From positions 1 to 8,748 of the forward strand of contig JAQUQF010000058.1 in the NCBI GenBank assembly GCA_028749105.1: a DNA stretch of 8,748 nt, written 5' to 3'. Every line of letters starts with the position of its first letter. Positions within the stretch are counted from its first letter, which is position 1. Origin of the DNA: Acidobacteriota bacterium. Lineage in GTDB: Bacteria; Acidobacteriota; Aminicenantia; UBA2199. Positions 1 to 7,425 of the stretch are shown here, one piece after another. A program made the translations under genes and the position numbers. The notes beneath the pieces were generated by a model. That model had not been told where the DNA came from, ran no database searches, and was given only the letters and a program-made list of their open reading frames with translations.

Positions 1-13
1 AAAAATCGGACAT
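1..13 (-). CDS. 5' end of a gene running off the left edge
   Basis: Only the start is visible. Reading the minus strand, AGGAGG (positions 23 to 18) overlaps the stop codon of the preceding membrane-protein gene. It is followed after 4 nt by an ATG at 13-11 and codons for Met-Ser-Asp-Phe before the window ends. The SD-to-start arrangement (GGAGGCACCATG) is almost identical to that of mmdA in this window (GGAGGCACGATG). The 9-nt gap to the upstream stop suggests co-transcription with the membrane protein. Nothing can be said about the product. Confidence 0.55.
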
Positions 14-22
14 GGTGCCTCC

Positions 23-721
23 TTAGATGTGCTCGATGTCCTTTTTGTTTTCCCCCGGCCCGGGTTCCTGCCTCTCGATCATCTTGCGGGCCGCGTCAAT
101 GCCGCCGACGCCGAAGGAAATGGCCAGGGCCAGGATGATGCCCCCGAAAATGATGGAAAAGGCGGCGATGACGATACCCGGTGCCAGTTGCAGCTGCTCC
201 AGGGCCATGGCCAGAACGAACACCGTGAGCAGCAGGCGCACCGTCTCGGCCAGCAGCCTGGCATAGTGGTAGCCGCTGTTCACCGCCGCCAGCAGGACCG
301 CACGGCCGAAGAAGGCGGCGATGATATAGCCGAAGACCAGGATGAACAGCGCCGAGAAGGCCCGCGGCAGGTAGAGGATGAAGCGCGCCACCAGGTTGTC
401 AAAGACCTGCAGGTGCAGGGCGCTTAAGCCGGCCATGACGGTGCCGAGCACAAGGAACCAGAACACGAGCGAGGCAGCGGCTTCGGACGGCCGTCTCCAC
501 ATGTCGGCCTTGCGCATCACGGCGGTCAAGCCCATGCGGTCGCTCCAGGCATCGAACTTGACGGCCTTCAGGAAGCGACGCAGCAGGCCGCGGAAGATGC
601 GCGCCAGCAAAAAGCCGAGCAGGATGATCAGCAGCACAGCCAGGATGTTCGGCGCGAACTCCCTGAACTTGGCAAAAGCTTCCTGGACCGGCTCCCAAAT
701 TGTCCGTAAAAAATCGAGCAC
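23..721 (-). CDS. Small membrane protein with MscS-type TM helices, no channel beta-domain
   Basis: A predicted 232-residue integral membrane protein. Hydrophobic segments lie near residues 24-42, 81-101, 121-145, 159-175 and 182-206. The last one runs into a glycine-rich stretch (ALAISFGVGGIDAARKMIE) typical of the conserved TM-helix repeat found in MscS-related proteins of the PF05552 type. The soluble beta and C-terminal domains of true MscS channels are absent, since the protein ends about 25 residues after the last helix in a charged tail. It may therefore be an accessory or minimal channel-like protein rather than a full mechanosensitive channel. I chose the GTG start at 721 because GGGAGG lies 6 nt upstream. 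The longer reading from a TTG at 808 would put the start inside the promoter -35 box and adds a non-conserved leader. The gene has its own promoter, and another gene starts 9 nt after its stop. Family call is from pattern recognition; function is inferred. Confidence 0.75.
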   Translation of the reverse strand: MLDFLRTIWEPVQEAFAKFREFAPNILAVLLIILLGFLLARIFRGLLRRFLKAVKFDAWSDRMGLTAVMRKADMWRRPSEAAASLVFWFLVLGTVMAGLSALHLQVFDNLVARFILYLPRAFSALFILVFGYIIAAFFGRAVLLAAVNSGYHYARLLAETVRLLLTVFVLAMALEQLQLAPGIVIAAFSIIFGGIILALAISFGVGGIDAARKMIERQEPGPGENKKDIEHI

Positions 722-727
722 ATTCCA

Positions 728-733
728 CCTCCC
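728..733 (-). promoter_or_regulatory. Ribosome binding site fixing the GTG start of the MscS-type gene
   Basis: GGGAGG on the minus strand, 6 nt before the GTG at 721-719. It decides in favour of GTG over the upstream TTG at 808, which has no comparable Shine-Dalgarno. Confidence 0.7.
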
Positions 734-779
734 GCGCCAAGCTGCGAATGTCGAAAAAAATCGGGTACTGTATGGCGGT

Positions 780-808
780 ATTGTAACGGTTCGGAAAAGC
801 GATTGCAA
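780..808 (-). promoter_or_regulatory. Sigma-70-type promoter for the MscS-type gene
   Basis: On the minus strand, TTGCAA (808-803), a 17-nt spacer and TACAAT (785-780). Transcription would start near 773 and give a leader of about 50 nt before the GTG at 721. The promoter lies in the 116-nt gap after the formiminotransferase-family gene. The membrane-protein gene can therefore be expressed independently of the pump operon, although read-through is possible because I see no clear terminator in the gap. Confidence 0.6.
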
Positions 809-837
809 CCCTGAAAAACGCGGGATACGAAACGAGG

Positions 838-1761
838 TCAGGACGGCCGGTTCTGCTCGTCGAGGTCGGTCTGGATCCTGCGCTCCAGGATCTTGTCAAA
901 GGAGAAATCCTGGATGCCGAGATAATAGAAAGCCGATTCGATGAAGGCGGTTTCCGGGATCAGGCCGATCATCTCCACCCGGCGCACGGTGACGCCGAAA
1001 CGCCTGGCTTCCGCACGCAGCATCTCCAGGACCCGGTACATGGGCATGGCCCGGTAGTTGGCGATGGTCACCGTGATCTGGGCCACCTTGTGCTCGCTGT
1101 CCAGGCCGGCGTAGGCGTTGACATGGGCCAGGCCGCCATTGGCGTGCTGGACCAGCCGGGCGATGTATTCGGCGACCGCCTCATCGGCAGTGTCCAGAAT
1201 GGCCTCGAAACTGATCATGGGATAGCGGGCGCCGATGACGGTGGCGCCAGCGGCGGGATGAAAGGCCGCGGGACCGAAATCGGGCTTCCAGCGCGGGTCC
1301 TGCAGTTTTTTCTCCAGCCCCTCATATTCGCCTTCGCGGATGTTCTCGATGTAGCGGCGCATGGGAAAGCGCGCCGATTCGCCGTACAAATAGACCGGGA
1401 TATTGAATTCCTGCGCCACTTTCTCGGCAAAATCGACCGACATGGCGACGGTCTCTTCCAACGTGGCCTCCTTGAGCGGCACGAAGGGGAAAACATCGAC
1501 GGCGCCGAGGCGCGGGTACTCGCCGCGGTGCCGGCGCATGTCGACATGGGCCAGGGTCTCGCGATAGAGAATGAGGCCGCCGGCAAAGATCGCTTCCCGG
1601 GGGCCGGTGAAGGAAAAGACGGTGCGGTTGCGCACGCTGTCGCGGGACGTATCCAGGACCACCAGGTTCTTGACGGCCTGCAGCTTCTCAACCAGGCTGG
1701 AGATGAATTGCTGGTCATTGCCTTCCGAGATGTTGGGCACGACGGAAATGATCTTGCTCAT
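838..1761 (-). CDS. ftcD: Glutamate formiminotransferase-family protein with His82 replaced by Tyr
   Basis: A 307-residue protein covering the N-terminal (about 1-180) and C-terminal (about 181-295) formiminotransferase subdomains, with no cyclodeaminase domain. This is the usual length of monofunctional family members. The family transfers the formimino group from formiminoglutamate to tetrahydrofolate in the cytoplasm. Family landmarks are PNISEG (9-14), RNRTVFSF (44-51), VDMRRHRGE (73-81), PVYLYGESA (122-130) and GATVIGAR (172-179). In mammalian FTCD the catalytic base is His82 in GEHPRMG; here the same position reads GEYPRLG, with codon TAC at 1518-1516. The FNxNL motif is also lost (FEAIL at 185-189), and the QVSxNL-type motif reads QITVTI (228-233). 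AAGGAG lies 6 nt before the ATG. The gene is last in the mmdA operon, 20 nt after the biotin carrier. It may be a divergent or altered-function paralogue. Fold assignment is firm; activity is doubtful. Confidence 0.85.
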   Translation of the reverse strand: MSKIISVVPNISEGNDQQFISSLVEKLQAVKNLVVLDTSRDSVRNRTVFSFTGPREAIFAGGLILYRETLAHVDMRRHRGEYPRLGAVDVFPFVPLKEATLEETVAMSVDFAEKVAQEFNIPVYLYGESARFPMRRYIENIREGEYEGLEKKLQDPRWKPDFGPAAFHPAAGATVIGARYPMISFEAILDTADEAVAEYIARLVQHANGGLAHVNAYAGLDSEHKVAQITVTIANYRAMPMYRVLEMLRAEARRFGVTVRRVEMIGLIPETAFIESAFYYLGIQDFSFDKILERRIQTDLDEQNRPS

Positions 1762-1781
1762 GGTTGGCTCCTTGGCGGGTT

Positions 1782-2273
1782 TTACAAACTGGCCATGTCG
1801 GAACGGGCGATCTCGACCATCGCAATCCCTTCGGCCACATTGTCCCCTTTCTTGACGAAAATCCTCTTGACCGTGCCGTCGCTGGTGGCCTGGATCTGGT
1901 TCTCCATTTTCATGGCCTCCATGACGATGATATTCTGCCCAGCCTTGACCTTCTCCCCTTCCCGGACCTTGACGTCGATGATCAGCCCGGGCAATGGCGC
2001 CTTGACCATGCTGGATGCTTCTCCGCTGACGGGAGCGGAGGCTACCGGGGCCGCGGGGGCCGGGGCGGCACCGATCGCCGGCTGCGCCAGGGGGGCGACC
2101 GGCCGGGCTTCCGCCGCCATGACGGCTACGGGCATCAACTTCCCCAAGCCGAGCTGCTTCAAATCAACGCGAAACTCCCTGCCGTCGACCTGGATCAACG
2201 CGTACTCGGCATTGATCTCGCCGACCTCGGCCCGGTACTCCTTATTGTTGATGGTCAGCACGTATTCGCTCAT
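1782..2273 (-). CDS. mmdC: Biotin carboxyl carrier protein of the Na+-pump decarboxylase
   Basis: A 163-residue protein with three parts. The first is an N-terminal beta-rich segment (about 1-46) of the sort found on decarboxylase and carboxylase carriers. It contains two similar strands, TINNKEYRAEV and QVDGREFRVDL. The second is a flexible Ala/Pro-rich linker (about 50-86). The third is a biotinyl domain (about 88-156) with the biotinylation motif EAMKM at 119-123, so Lys122 should carry biotin. It would shuttle the carboxyl group from the carboxyltransferase (MmdA) to the membrane beta subunit. The ATG at 2273 is 1 nt after the stop of the preceding small gene, with AAGGAG inside that gene's end, which implies translational coupling. 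At 163 residues it is longer than the gamma subunits of about 130 residues in some pumps because of the N-terminal segment. The carrier role is clear; the specific complex is inferred from neighbours. Confidence 0.9.
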   Translation of the reverse strand: MSEYVLTINNKEYRAEVGEINAEYALIQVDGREFRVDLKQLGLGKLMPVAVMAAEARPVAPLAQPAIGAAPAPAAPVASAPVSGEASSMVKAPLPGLIIDVKVREGEKVKAGQNIIVMEAMKMENQIQATSDGTVKRIFVKKGDNVAEGIAMVEIARSDMASL

Positions 2274-2274
2274 G

Positions 2275-2550
2275 TTAACGGACTCCTTGATAGGGACGGA
2301 CCAGCAGCCGTCCGCATTCGCTCCAACCTTGCCCTTGGCCTCCCGCCGCGAAGGTGTAGCTTCGGCCCTGCAGGGCCATGAACATCTTCACTTCGACGGC
2401 CAGGACAGCGGCGATGACGGCGACGATCTCCGGTTCCAGTATTTCGGGCGCCGGGGGCTGAACCGCTACCGCCGGCGGGACCTGATCCGGGACCGCGGCT
2501 TTCTGCTTGCGGCCGGCCAGCCAACCCCGCAGATTCTTTTTCATGCTCAA
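2275..2550 (-). CDS. OadG/MmdD C-terminal-domain protein without a TM anchor (delta/epsilon-like)
   Basis: A 91-residue protein. It has a basic N-terminus (KKNLRGWLAGRKQK, 4-17), a Pro/Ala/Val-rich linker (about 18-38), then PEIVAVIAAVLAVEV (40-54) and a tail with WSECGRLLVRP (76-86). The acidic residue followed by IVAVIAA and the terminal Trp...GR pattern match the C-terminal domain of OadG/MmdD subunits, which binds the carboxyltransferase. The N-terminal TM helix of those subunits is missing. In the Veillonella enzyme a short extra subunit, MmdE, is likewise related only to the delta C-terminus (from memory), which gives a precedent. The gene sits between mmdA (15-nt gap) and the biotin carrier (1-nt gap), the usual place of the delta subunit. 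The start is taken as TTG at 2550, with GGGAG 8 nt upstream. An ATG two codons later (2544) is possible but its spacing is 14 nt. Assignment rests on a short motif and position. Confidence 0.7.
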   Translation of the reverse strand: MSMKKNLRGWLAGRKQKAAVPDQVPPAVAVQPPAPEILEPEIVAVIAAVLAVEVKMFMALQGRSYTFAAGGQGQGWSECGRLLVRPYQGVR

Positions 2551-2565
2551 TTTATGCTCTCCCTG

Positions 2566-4116
<1,551 letters not shown>

Positions 4117-4130
4117 CGTGCCTCCGTTCT

Positions 4131-4144
4131 CCAAACCGTTTTGG
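4131..4144 (-). promoter_or_regulatory. Small hairpin in the mmdA leader
   Basis: In the transcript, CCAAA-ACGG-TTTGG can form a 5-bp stem with a 4-nt loop. It ends 6 nt before the GGAGG that serves mmdA. It lies in an 84-nt leader that otherwise shows only loose dyads (AGCCT...AGGCT). It could affect translation initiation, but the stem is short and may have arisen by chance. Confidence 0.25.
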
Positions 4145-4206
4145 CATAGCCTCACTTATAGACTTCATCCAGAAGGTCTCAAGGCTTTCGCAGCTATTGG
4201 TTGTTT

Positions 4207-4235
4207 ATTCTAACACTTTTTTCCCTGAATTTCAA
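4207..4235 (-). promoter_or_regulatory. Sigma-70-type promoter of the mmdA operon
   Basis: On the minus strand, TTGAAA (4235-4230), a 17-nt spacer and TAGAAT (4212-4207), each hexamer one mismatch from consensus. The predicted start near 4200 gives an 84-nt leader to the ATG at 4116. It sits in the A/T-rich gap between the Sel1-repeat gene stop (4295) and mmdA, so the pump operon need not depend on read-through from that gene. Confidence 0.65.
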
Positions 4236-4294
4236 TTTCCTTGCCAGAGACATGGGCCGGATTCGCCTGCGACCATCGCGCCCGAAGCGGAATT

Positions 4295-6103
4295 TTATTC
4301 GCTTGCCGAATTTGCCTCGGAGCTGACCATCAAAGTCATCAGCCGGGATTTGCTTTTCACGCTTTTGATCATGCCGTTCGGGAAGTCAACGACCCAGGAC
4401 CCGGATTTGGCAGAGAAGTCCCCCGTCCAGATCACCTTGATGTCTTCTCCGAAGATGGCATCCAGGAATTTTCCTTGCGCCCCCTTGGTGTTTTGCAAAA
4501 GAGATGCGGCTTCCTCGATCGTCGGCAGGCGCCAGCCTGTGATTCCCCCATACTGGACATGATTCAGGGATTCGATCCAGCTGATGGCCTTGCTCAAATT
4601 CATCTTGACCAGATTCCGCTGCCGCATCCAGACAAGATTCGTGGAGCGGTCAAGAATCAAGTTCAATCCTCCGGCATTTCTGACTTCATACTGATGCTGG
4701 AAATCCCCCCCTGGATTCCTTTCGGCATCAAACATGTTTTTGGCCGCCAACATTTCAGATATTTCCCCCTCTTCCAGAGAACGGTATTCACGCCGCAGCC
4801 GGGGGGCAAGCGCCGCGGCTTTGCCGGCGGCACGGCTCGCTTCCTCGATCGGCGGAGAGGCTTGATTGCCTGACTTGGCGGCGGATTTGCCCGTATTGAG
4901 CTTGATCGGGGTTTCGGGGAGAGGCGCAAACGCCTCCTGGGGGACAGATGGGAGAGCAGGGGGTCCGGCCTGGGGAGCAAGGGCCGCTTTCATGGCAACC
5001 GGCTCCACCTGTTCCAAGCCGCTGCCCGGTTTTTTCCTGAAGCTGAAAAAAACAAGAACAAGCGCCAACCCGATCATGGCGATCGTTGAAAACAGAACCA
5101 GCTGAGTTTTGGGAGCGGGAACCTTCCTGGTCCGCCTGTTCTGGCGGGGATTGACCTTTCGCTTCGGTTTTTTGGGAGCCTTTTTCTCGACCCGGAGTTT
5201 GGCGTCGCTGCGCTCCTTGTTCGCGACCTCTGCCTGCGCCGGGGGATTGTCCTGGCCGGCAAGGGCGGAATCGGCATTCAGACTTTCCCGGGCGTATTCC
5301 TTTTGCAGCAGCTTCAGCAGTTCCTTCTTGGCGTACTTGTCCCCCTTGGCCGCCGCTTTTTCGTACCACTTCATCGCTTCCGGAATGTTTTTCTCCACCA
5401 GCAAGCCATCGCGAAATATGTCCCCCATGGCGCTGTCGGCCGGAGTCCTGTTTTCCCTGGCTGATTTTTGAAACCAGACAAGCGCTTTCTTATGGTCGCG
5501 TTCGACCCCCACGCCGTCCCGGTACATGGCTCCCACGCAGCGCTGGGCCTCGACATTGCCCAGCTCGGCTGCTTGCAGGTAAAGACCGAACCCCCGCCTC
5601 AGATCTTTCTCCACGCCCCTCCCCTGGCAGTACATGGCGCCCAATCTGATCTGGGCCAGCGCGGCTCCTTCCCGGTCCTTGTCCTGTTCGGCCGATTTCA
5701 GATAGCAGGCGATCGCCTTGCGGGGACTTTGGTCAACGCCCAATCCGTTCAGATAGAGGTCTCCCAGCAGGATCTGTCCGAGAGCGCTCCCCTGGGCGAT
5801 CGATTTTTTGTACCAGTCCAGCGCCTTCTGGATATCCGGCTCGACCCCCAGCCCCTTCTCAAGCATGTGCCCCAGATTGGCCTGAGCATCGCCGTTGCCC
5901 TGCTCGGCCGATTTCTGATACCAGGCCAGCGCCTGCATGTAGTCACGGTCCACTCCCAGGCCAAGCAGGTATATCCTACCCAGTTGCGCCTGGCTGACCG
6001 CATTGCCCTTTTCGGCTGATTCGAGATAGAATTCCAGCGTTTTTTTGCTGTCTTTCCCGTCCCTCACTCCGGCCAACTGTATCCTCCTTGCGGCACTTGG
6101 CAA
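4295..6103 (-). CDS. Membrane-anchored Sel1-repeat protein with a DUF1566-like C-terminal domain
   Basis: A 602-residue protein. Six Sel1-like repeats of about 36 residues occupy about 34-254 (starting near 34, 70, 106, 147, 183 and 221), each with the LG..Y..G.GV...KA..WY.KSA.QG pattern. A half repeat precedes them (21-33). A very basic linker (303-333) leads to a TM helix (335-354), then a Pro/Ala-rich stretch (about 360-435). A C-terminal domain (about 455-592) follows with LDRSTNLVWMRQ (484-495), GWRLPTIEEA (523-532) and VVDFPNGMI (571-579), typical of DUF1566 (PF07603, Lcl-like). The positive-inside rule puts the repeats in the cytoplasm and the DUF1566-like domain outside. There is no signal peptide. 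Both plausible starts are TTG: 6103 (AAGGAG, 8 nt) or 6076 (AAGGAGG, 6 nt). Sampled lines look clearly lower in GC than mmdA. Sel1 repeats bind proteins, so a scaffold or envelope-sensing role is possible; the function is unknown. Confidence 0.85.
   Translation of the reverse strand: MPSAARRIQLAGVRDGKDSKKTLEFYLESAEKGNAVSQAQLGRIYLLGLGVDRDYMQALAWYQKSAEQGNGDAQANLGHMLEKGLGVEPDIQKALDWYKKSIAQGSALGQILLGDLYLNGLGVDQSPRKAIACYLKSAEQDKDREGAALAQIRLGAMYCQGRGVEKDLRRGFGLYLQAAELGNVEAQRCVGAMYRDGVGVERDHKKALVWFQKSARENRTPADSAMGDIFRDGLLVEKNIPEAMKWYEKAAAKGDKYAKKELLKLLQKEYARESLNADSALAGQDNPPAQAEVANKERSDAKLRVEKKAPKKPKRKVNPRQNRRTRKVPAPKTQLVLFSTIAMIGLALVLVFFSFRKKPGSGLEQVEPVAMKAALAPQAGPPALPSVPQEAFAPLPETPIKLNTGKSAAKSGNQASPPIEEASRAAGKAAALAPRLRREYRSLEEGEISEMLAAKNMFDAERNPGGDFQHQYEVRNAGGLNLILDRSTNLVWMRQRNLVKMNLSKAISWIESLNHVQYGGITGWRLPTIEEAASLLQNTKGAQGKFLDAIFGEDIKVIWTGDFSAKSGSWVVDFPNGMIKSVKSKSRLMTLMVSSEANSASE
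6083..6089 (-). promoter_or_regulatory. Alternative ribosome binding site for an internal TTG start of the Sel1 gene
   Basis: AAGGAGG on the minus strand, 6 nt before an in-frame TTG at 6076-6074. It competes with AAGGAG (6117-6112), 8 nt before the TTG at 6103. The sequence does not decide between them; the products differ by nine residues outside any domain. Confidence 0.4.
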
Positions 6104-6126
6104 TAAGTATTCTCCTTTTCAAGTCA

Positions 6127-6140
6127 ATTGTAAATACAAT
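6127..6140. promoter_or_regulatory. A/T-rich inverted repeat, possible operator upstream of the Sel1 gene
   Basis: ATTGTA-AA-TACAAT is a perfect 6-bp dyad with a 2-nt centre, 24 nt upstream of the TTG at 6103. It stands out in a GC-rich region and has the size of a dimeric repressor site. Its right arm (in plus orientation) cannot be paired with a good -35 box for the Sel1 gene. No clear promoter for that gene was found. Confidence 0.35.
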
Positions 6141-6193
6141 AAAATTCTGCCTGCCGCCACCAGAAAAAAACAGCGTTTTCCAAATCGCTATCC

Positions 6194-6213
6194 CCTGCCA
6201 ATGCCAGGGCAGG
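6194..6213. repeat. Inverted repeat in the divergent intergenic region
   Basis: CCTGCC and GGCAGG form a 6-bp stem around an 8-nt loop. It lies between the divergent Sel1 and beta-subunit genes, upstream of the plus-strand promoter. No U-run follows on either strand, so it is not a standard terminator. Confidence 0.3.
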
Positions 6214-6222
6214 TCCATGGAC
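6213..6222. promoter_or_regulatory. 10-bp palindrome upstream of the beta-subunit promoter
   Basis: GTCCATGGAC is a perfect palindrome ending 16 nt before the -35 box at 6239. It directly abuts the CCTGCC/GGCAGG dyad. The position would suit an activator or repressor site, but no known regulator motif is recognised. Confidence 0.3.
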
Positions 6223-6238
6223 GCCAAAAACAAACGCG

Positions 6239-6267
6239 TTGACAGGAGGCGGGGAAAGCGATAGGAT
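6239..6267 (+). promoter_or_regulatory. Sigma-70-type promoter of the beta-subunit operon
   Basis: TTGACA (6239-6244, exact consensus), a 17-nt spacer and TAGGAT (6262-6267). The predicted start near 6274 leaves a very short leader of about 18 nt before the ATG at 6292. This supports the beta subunit and the following small gene as a transcription unit separate from the mmdA operon. Confidence 0.65.
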
Positions 6268-6271
6268 AGGA

Positions 6272-6285
6272 CCTCGCTTGCGAGG
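6272..6285 (+). promoter_or_regulatory. Inverted repeat covering the beta-subunit ribosome binding site
   Basis: CCTCG-CTTG-CGAGG is a perfect 5-bp stem with a tetraloop. The right arm contains GAGG, which with a run of six A's (6286-6291) forms the likely Shine-Dalgarno region for the ATG at 6292. The predicted transcription start falls in the left arm. The hairpin therefore forms in RNA only if transcription starts a few bases earlier than predicted. Confidence 0.35.
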
Positions 6286-6291
6286 AAAAAA

Positions 6292-7413
6292 ATGGAAGGA
6301 CTTTTCATCGGCTTCACCGCGATCACCTGGAGGCAGCTGCTGATGATGGCCGTCGGCGGCCTGCTGATCTACCTGGCCATCAAGAAGGAATACGAGCCGG
6401 CGCTGCTGCTGCCCATCGGCTTCGGCACCATTTTGGTCAACATCCCCTTCTCTTCGGTCCTCGACCAGATAGAGGGCGGCCAGCAGATCGCCGGGGCGCT
6501 GTCTATTTTTTTCCGTGCCGGCATCCTGACCGAAATTTTCCCGCTGCTGATCTTCGTGGCCATCGGCGCCATGATCGATTTCAGCCCACTGTTCCGCAAG
6601 CCCATTTTGCTGCTGTTCGGCGCCGCCGCCCAGTTCGGCATCTTCTTCACCATGATGGCCGCCACCCTGTTGGGTTTTGACCTGAAGGAGGCCGCCGCCA
6701 TCGGCATCATCGGCTCGGCCGACGGCCCCACCTCCATCTACGTGGCCAGCCGCTTCGCCCGCAACCTGCTGGGCCCCATCTCCGTAGCCGCGTATTCCTA
6801 TATGGCCCTGGTGCCCATCATCCAGCCGCCGGTGATCAAGCTGCTGACCAGCCGCGCGGAACGGACGATCCGCATGGACGGCAACCAAAAGACGATATCC
6901 AGGACCACCCTGGTCCTGTTCCCGATCCTGGTCACTGGCCTGACCGGGATGTTCGCCCCCACCGCCGTCGCCCTGATCGGGTTCTTGATGTTCGGCAACC
7001 TGGTGCGCGAATGCGGCGTCCTGAACAAACTCTCGCTCGCCGCCCAGAACGAGCTGGCCAGCCTGGTCACCCTGCTTCTGGGCATCACCATCGCCTCGAC
7101 CATGACCGCCGACCGCTTCCTGCAGGTCACCACGCTGTTCATCATCGGCCTTGGCCTGTGCGCTTTCATATTCGATACGGCCGGCGGCGTGCTCTTTGCC
7201 AAACTCTTGAATCTGGCGCTGAAAAAGAAAATCAATCCCATGATCGGGGCGGCCGGCATCTCGGCCTTCCCCATGTCGGCGCGCGTGATCCATACCATGG
7301 GCCTCAAGGAGGATTCCTCCAACTACCTGCTGATGTATGCCGTCAGCGCCAATGTCTCGGGGCAGATCGGCTCGGTCCTGGCCGGCGGCCTGATCCTGGC
7401 CCTGGTCCACTAA
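6292..7413 (+). CDS. mmdB: Na+-translocating decarboxylase beta subunit
   Basis: A 373-residue, highly hydrophobic protein of the OadB/MmdB/GcdB family and of normal length for the short form. It sits in the cytoplasmic membrane, decarboxylates carboxybiotin on the carrier and couples this to Na+ export. Signature sequences are GSADGPTSIYVASR (141-154) and NPMIGAAGISAFPMSARV (315-332), with DTAGGV at 295-300. Residues known to matter in Klebsiella OadB (D203, Y229, N373, G377, S382, R389, from memory) correspond to D144, Y170, N315, G319, S324 and R331, with matching spacing within each cluster. The pump machinery therefore looks intact. The ATG at 6292 follows GAGG and six A's. Unlike usual loci, beta is on the opposite strand from mmdA and the biotin carrier, about 2.2 kb from mmdA, with the Sel1 gene between. 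It could serve this pump or one encoded elsewhere; the former is most likely. Confidence 0.93.
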   Translation: MEGLFIGFTAITWRQLLMMAVGGLLIYLAIKKEYEPALLLPIGFGTILVNIPFSSVLDQIEGGQQIAGALSIFFRAGILTEIFPLLIFVAIGAMIDFSPLFRKPILLLFGAAAQFGIFFTMMAATLLGFDLKEAAAIGIIGSADGPTSIYVASRFARNLLGPISVAAYSYMALVPIIQPPVIKLLTSRAERTIRMDGNQKTISRTTLVLFPILVTGLTGMFAPTAVALIGFLMFGNLVRECGVLNKLSLAAQNELASLVTLLLGITIASTMTADRFLQVTTLFIIGLGLCAFIFDTAGGVLFAKLLNLALKKKINPMIGAAGISAFPMSARVIHTMGLKEDSSNYLLMYAVSANVSGQIGSVLAGGLILALVH

Positions 7414-7425
7414 AGGGAGGACGCC

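Noticed and set aside
838..1761. The formiminotransferase-family gene as a pseudogene.
   Set aside because: The frame is full length, with a good Shine-Dalgarno, operon placement and intact fold landmarks. Only substrate-site residues differ, so it was kept as a real gene of uncertain activity.
6217..6264. A 15-codon plus-strand ORF for a basic peptide (MDAKNKRVDRRRGKR) upstream of the beta gene, as a possible leader peptide.
   Set aside because: It starts upstream of the predicted promoter and overlaps the -35 box and most of the -10 box, so it should not be on the beta transcript. It has no Shine-Dalgarno.
6124..7410. A 428-codon minus-strand frame opposite the beta subunit.
   Set aside because: Its translation is Gln/Gly/Asp-rich low-complexity sequence, antisense to a clear OadB-family gene with all key residues.
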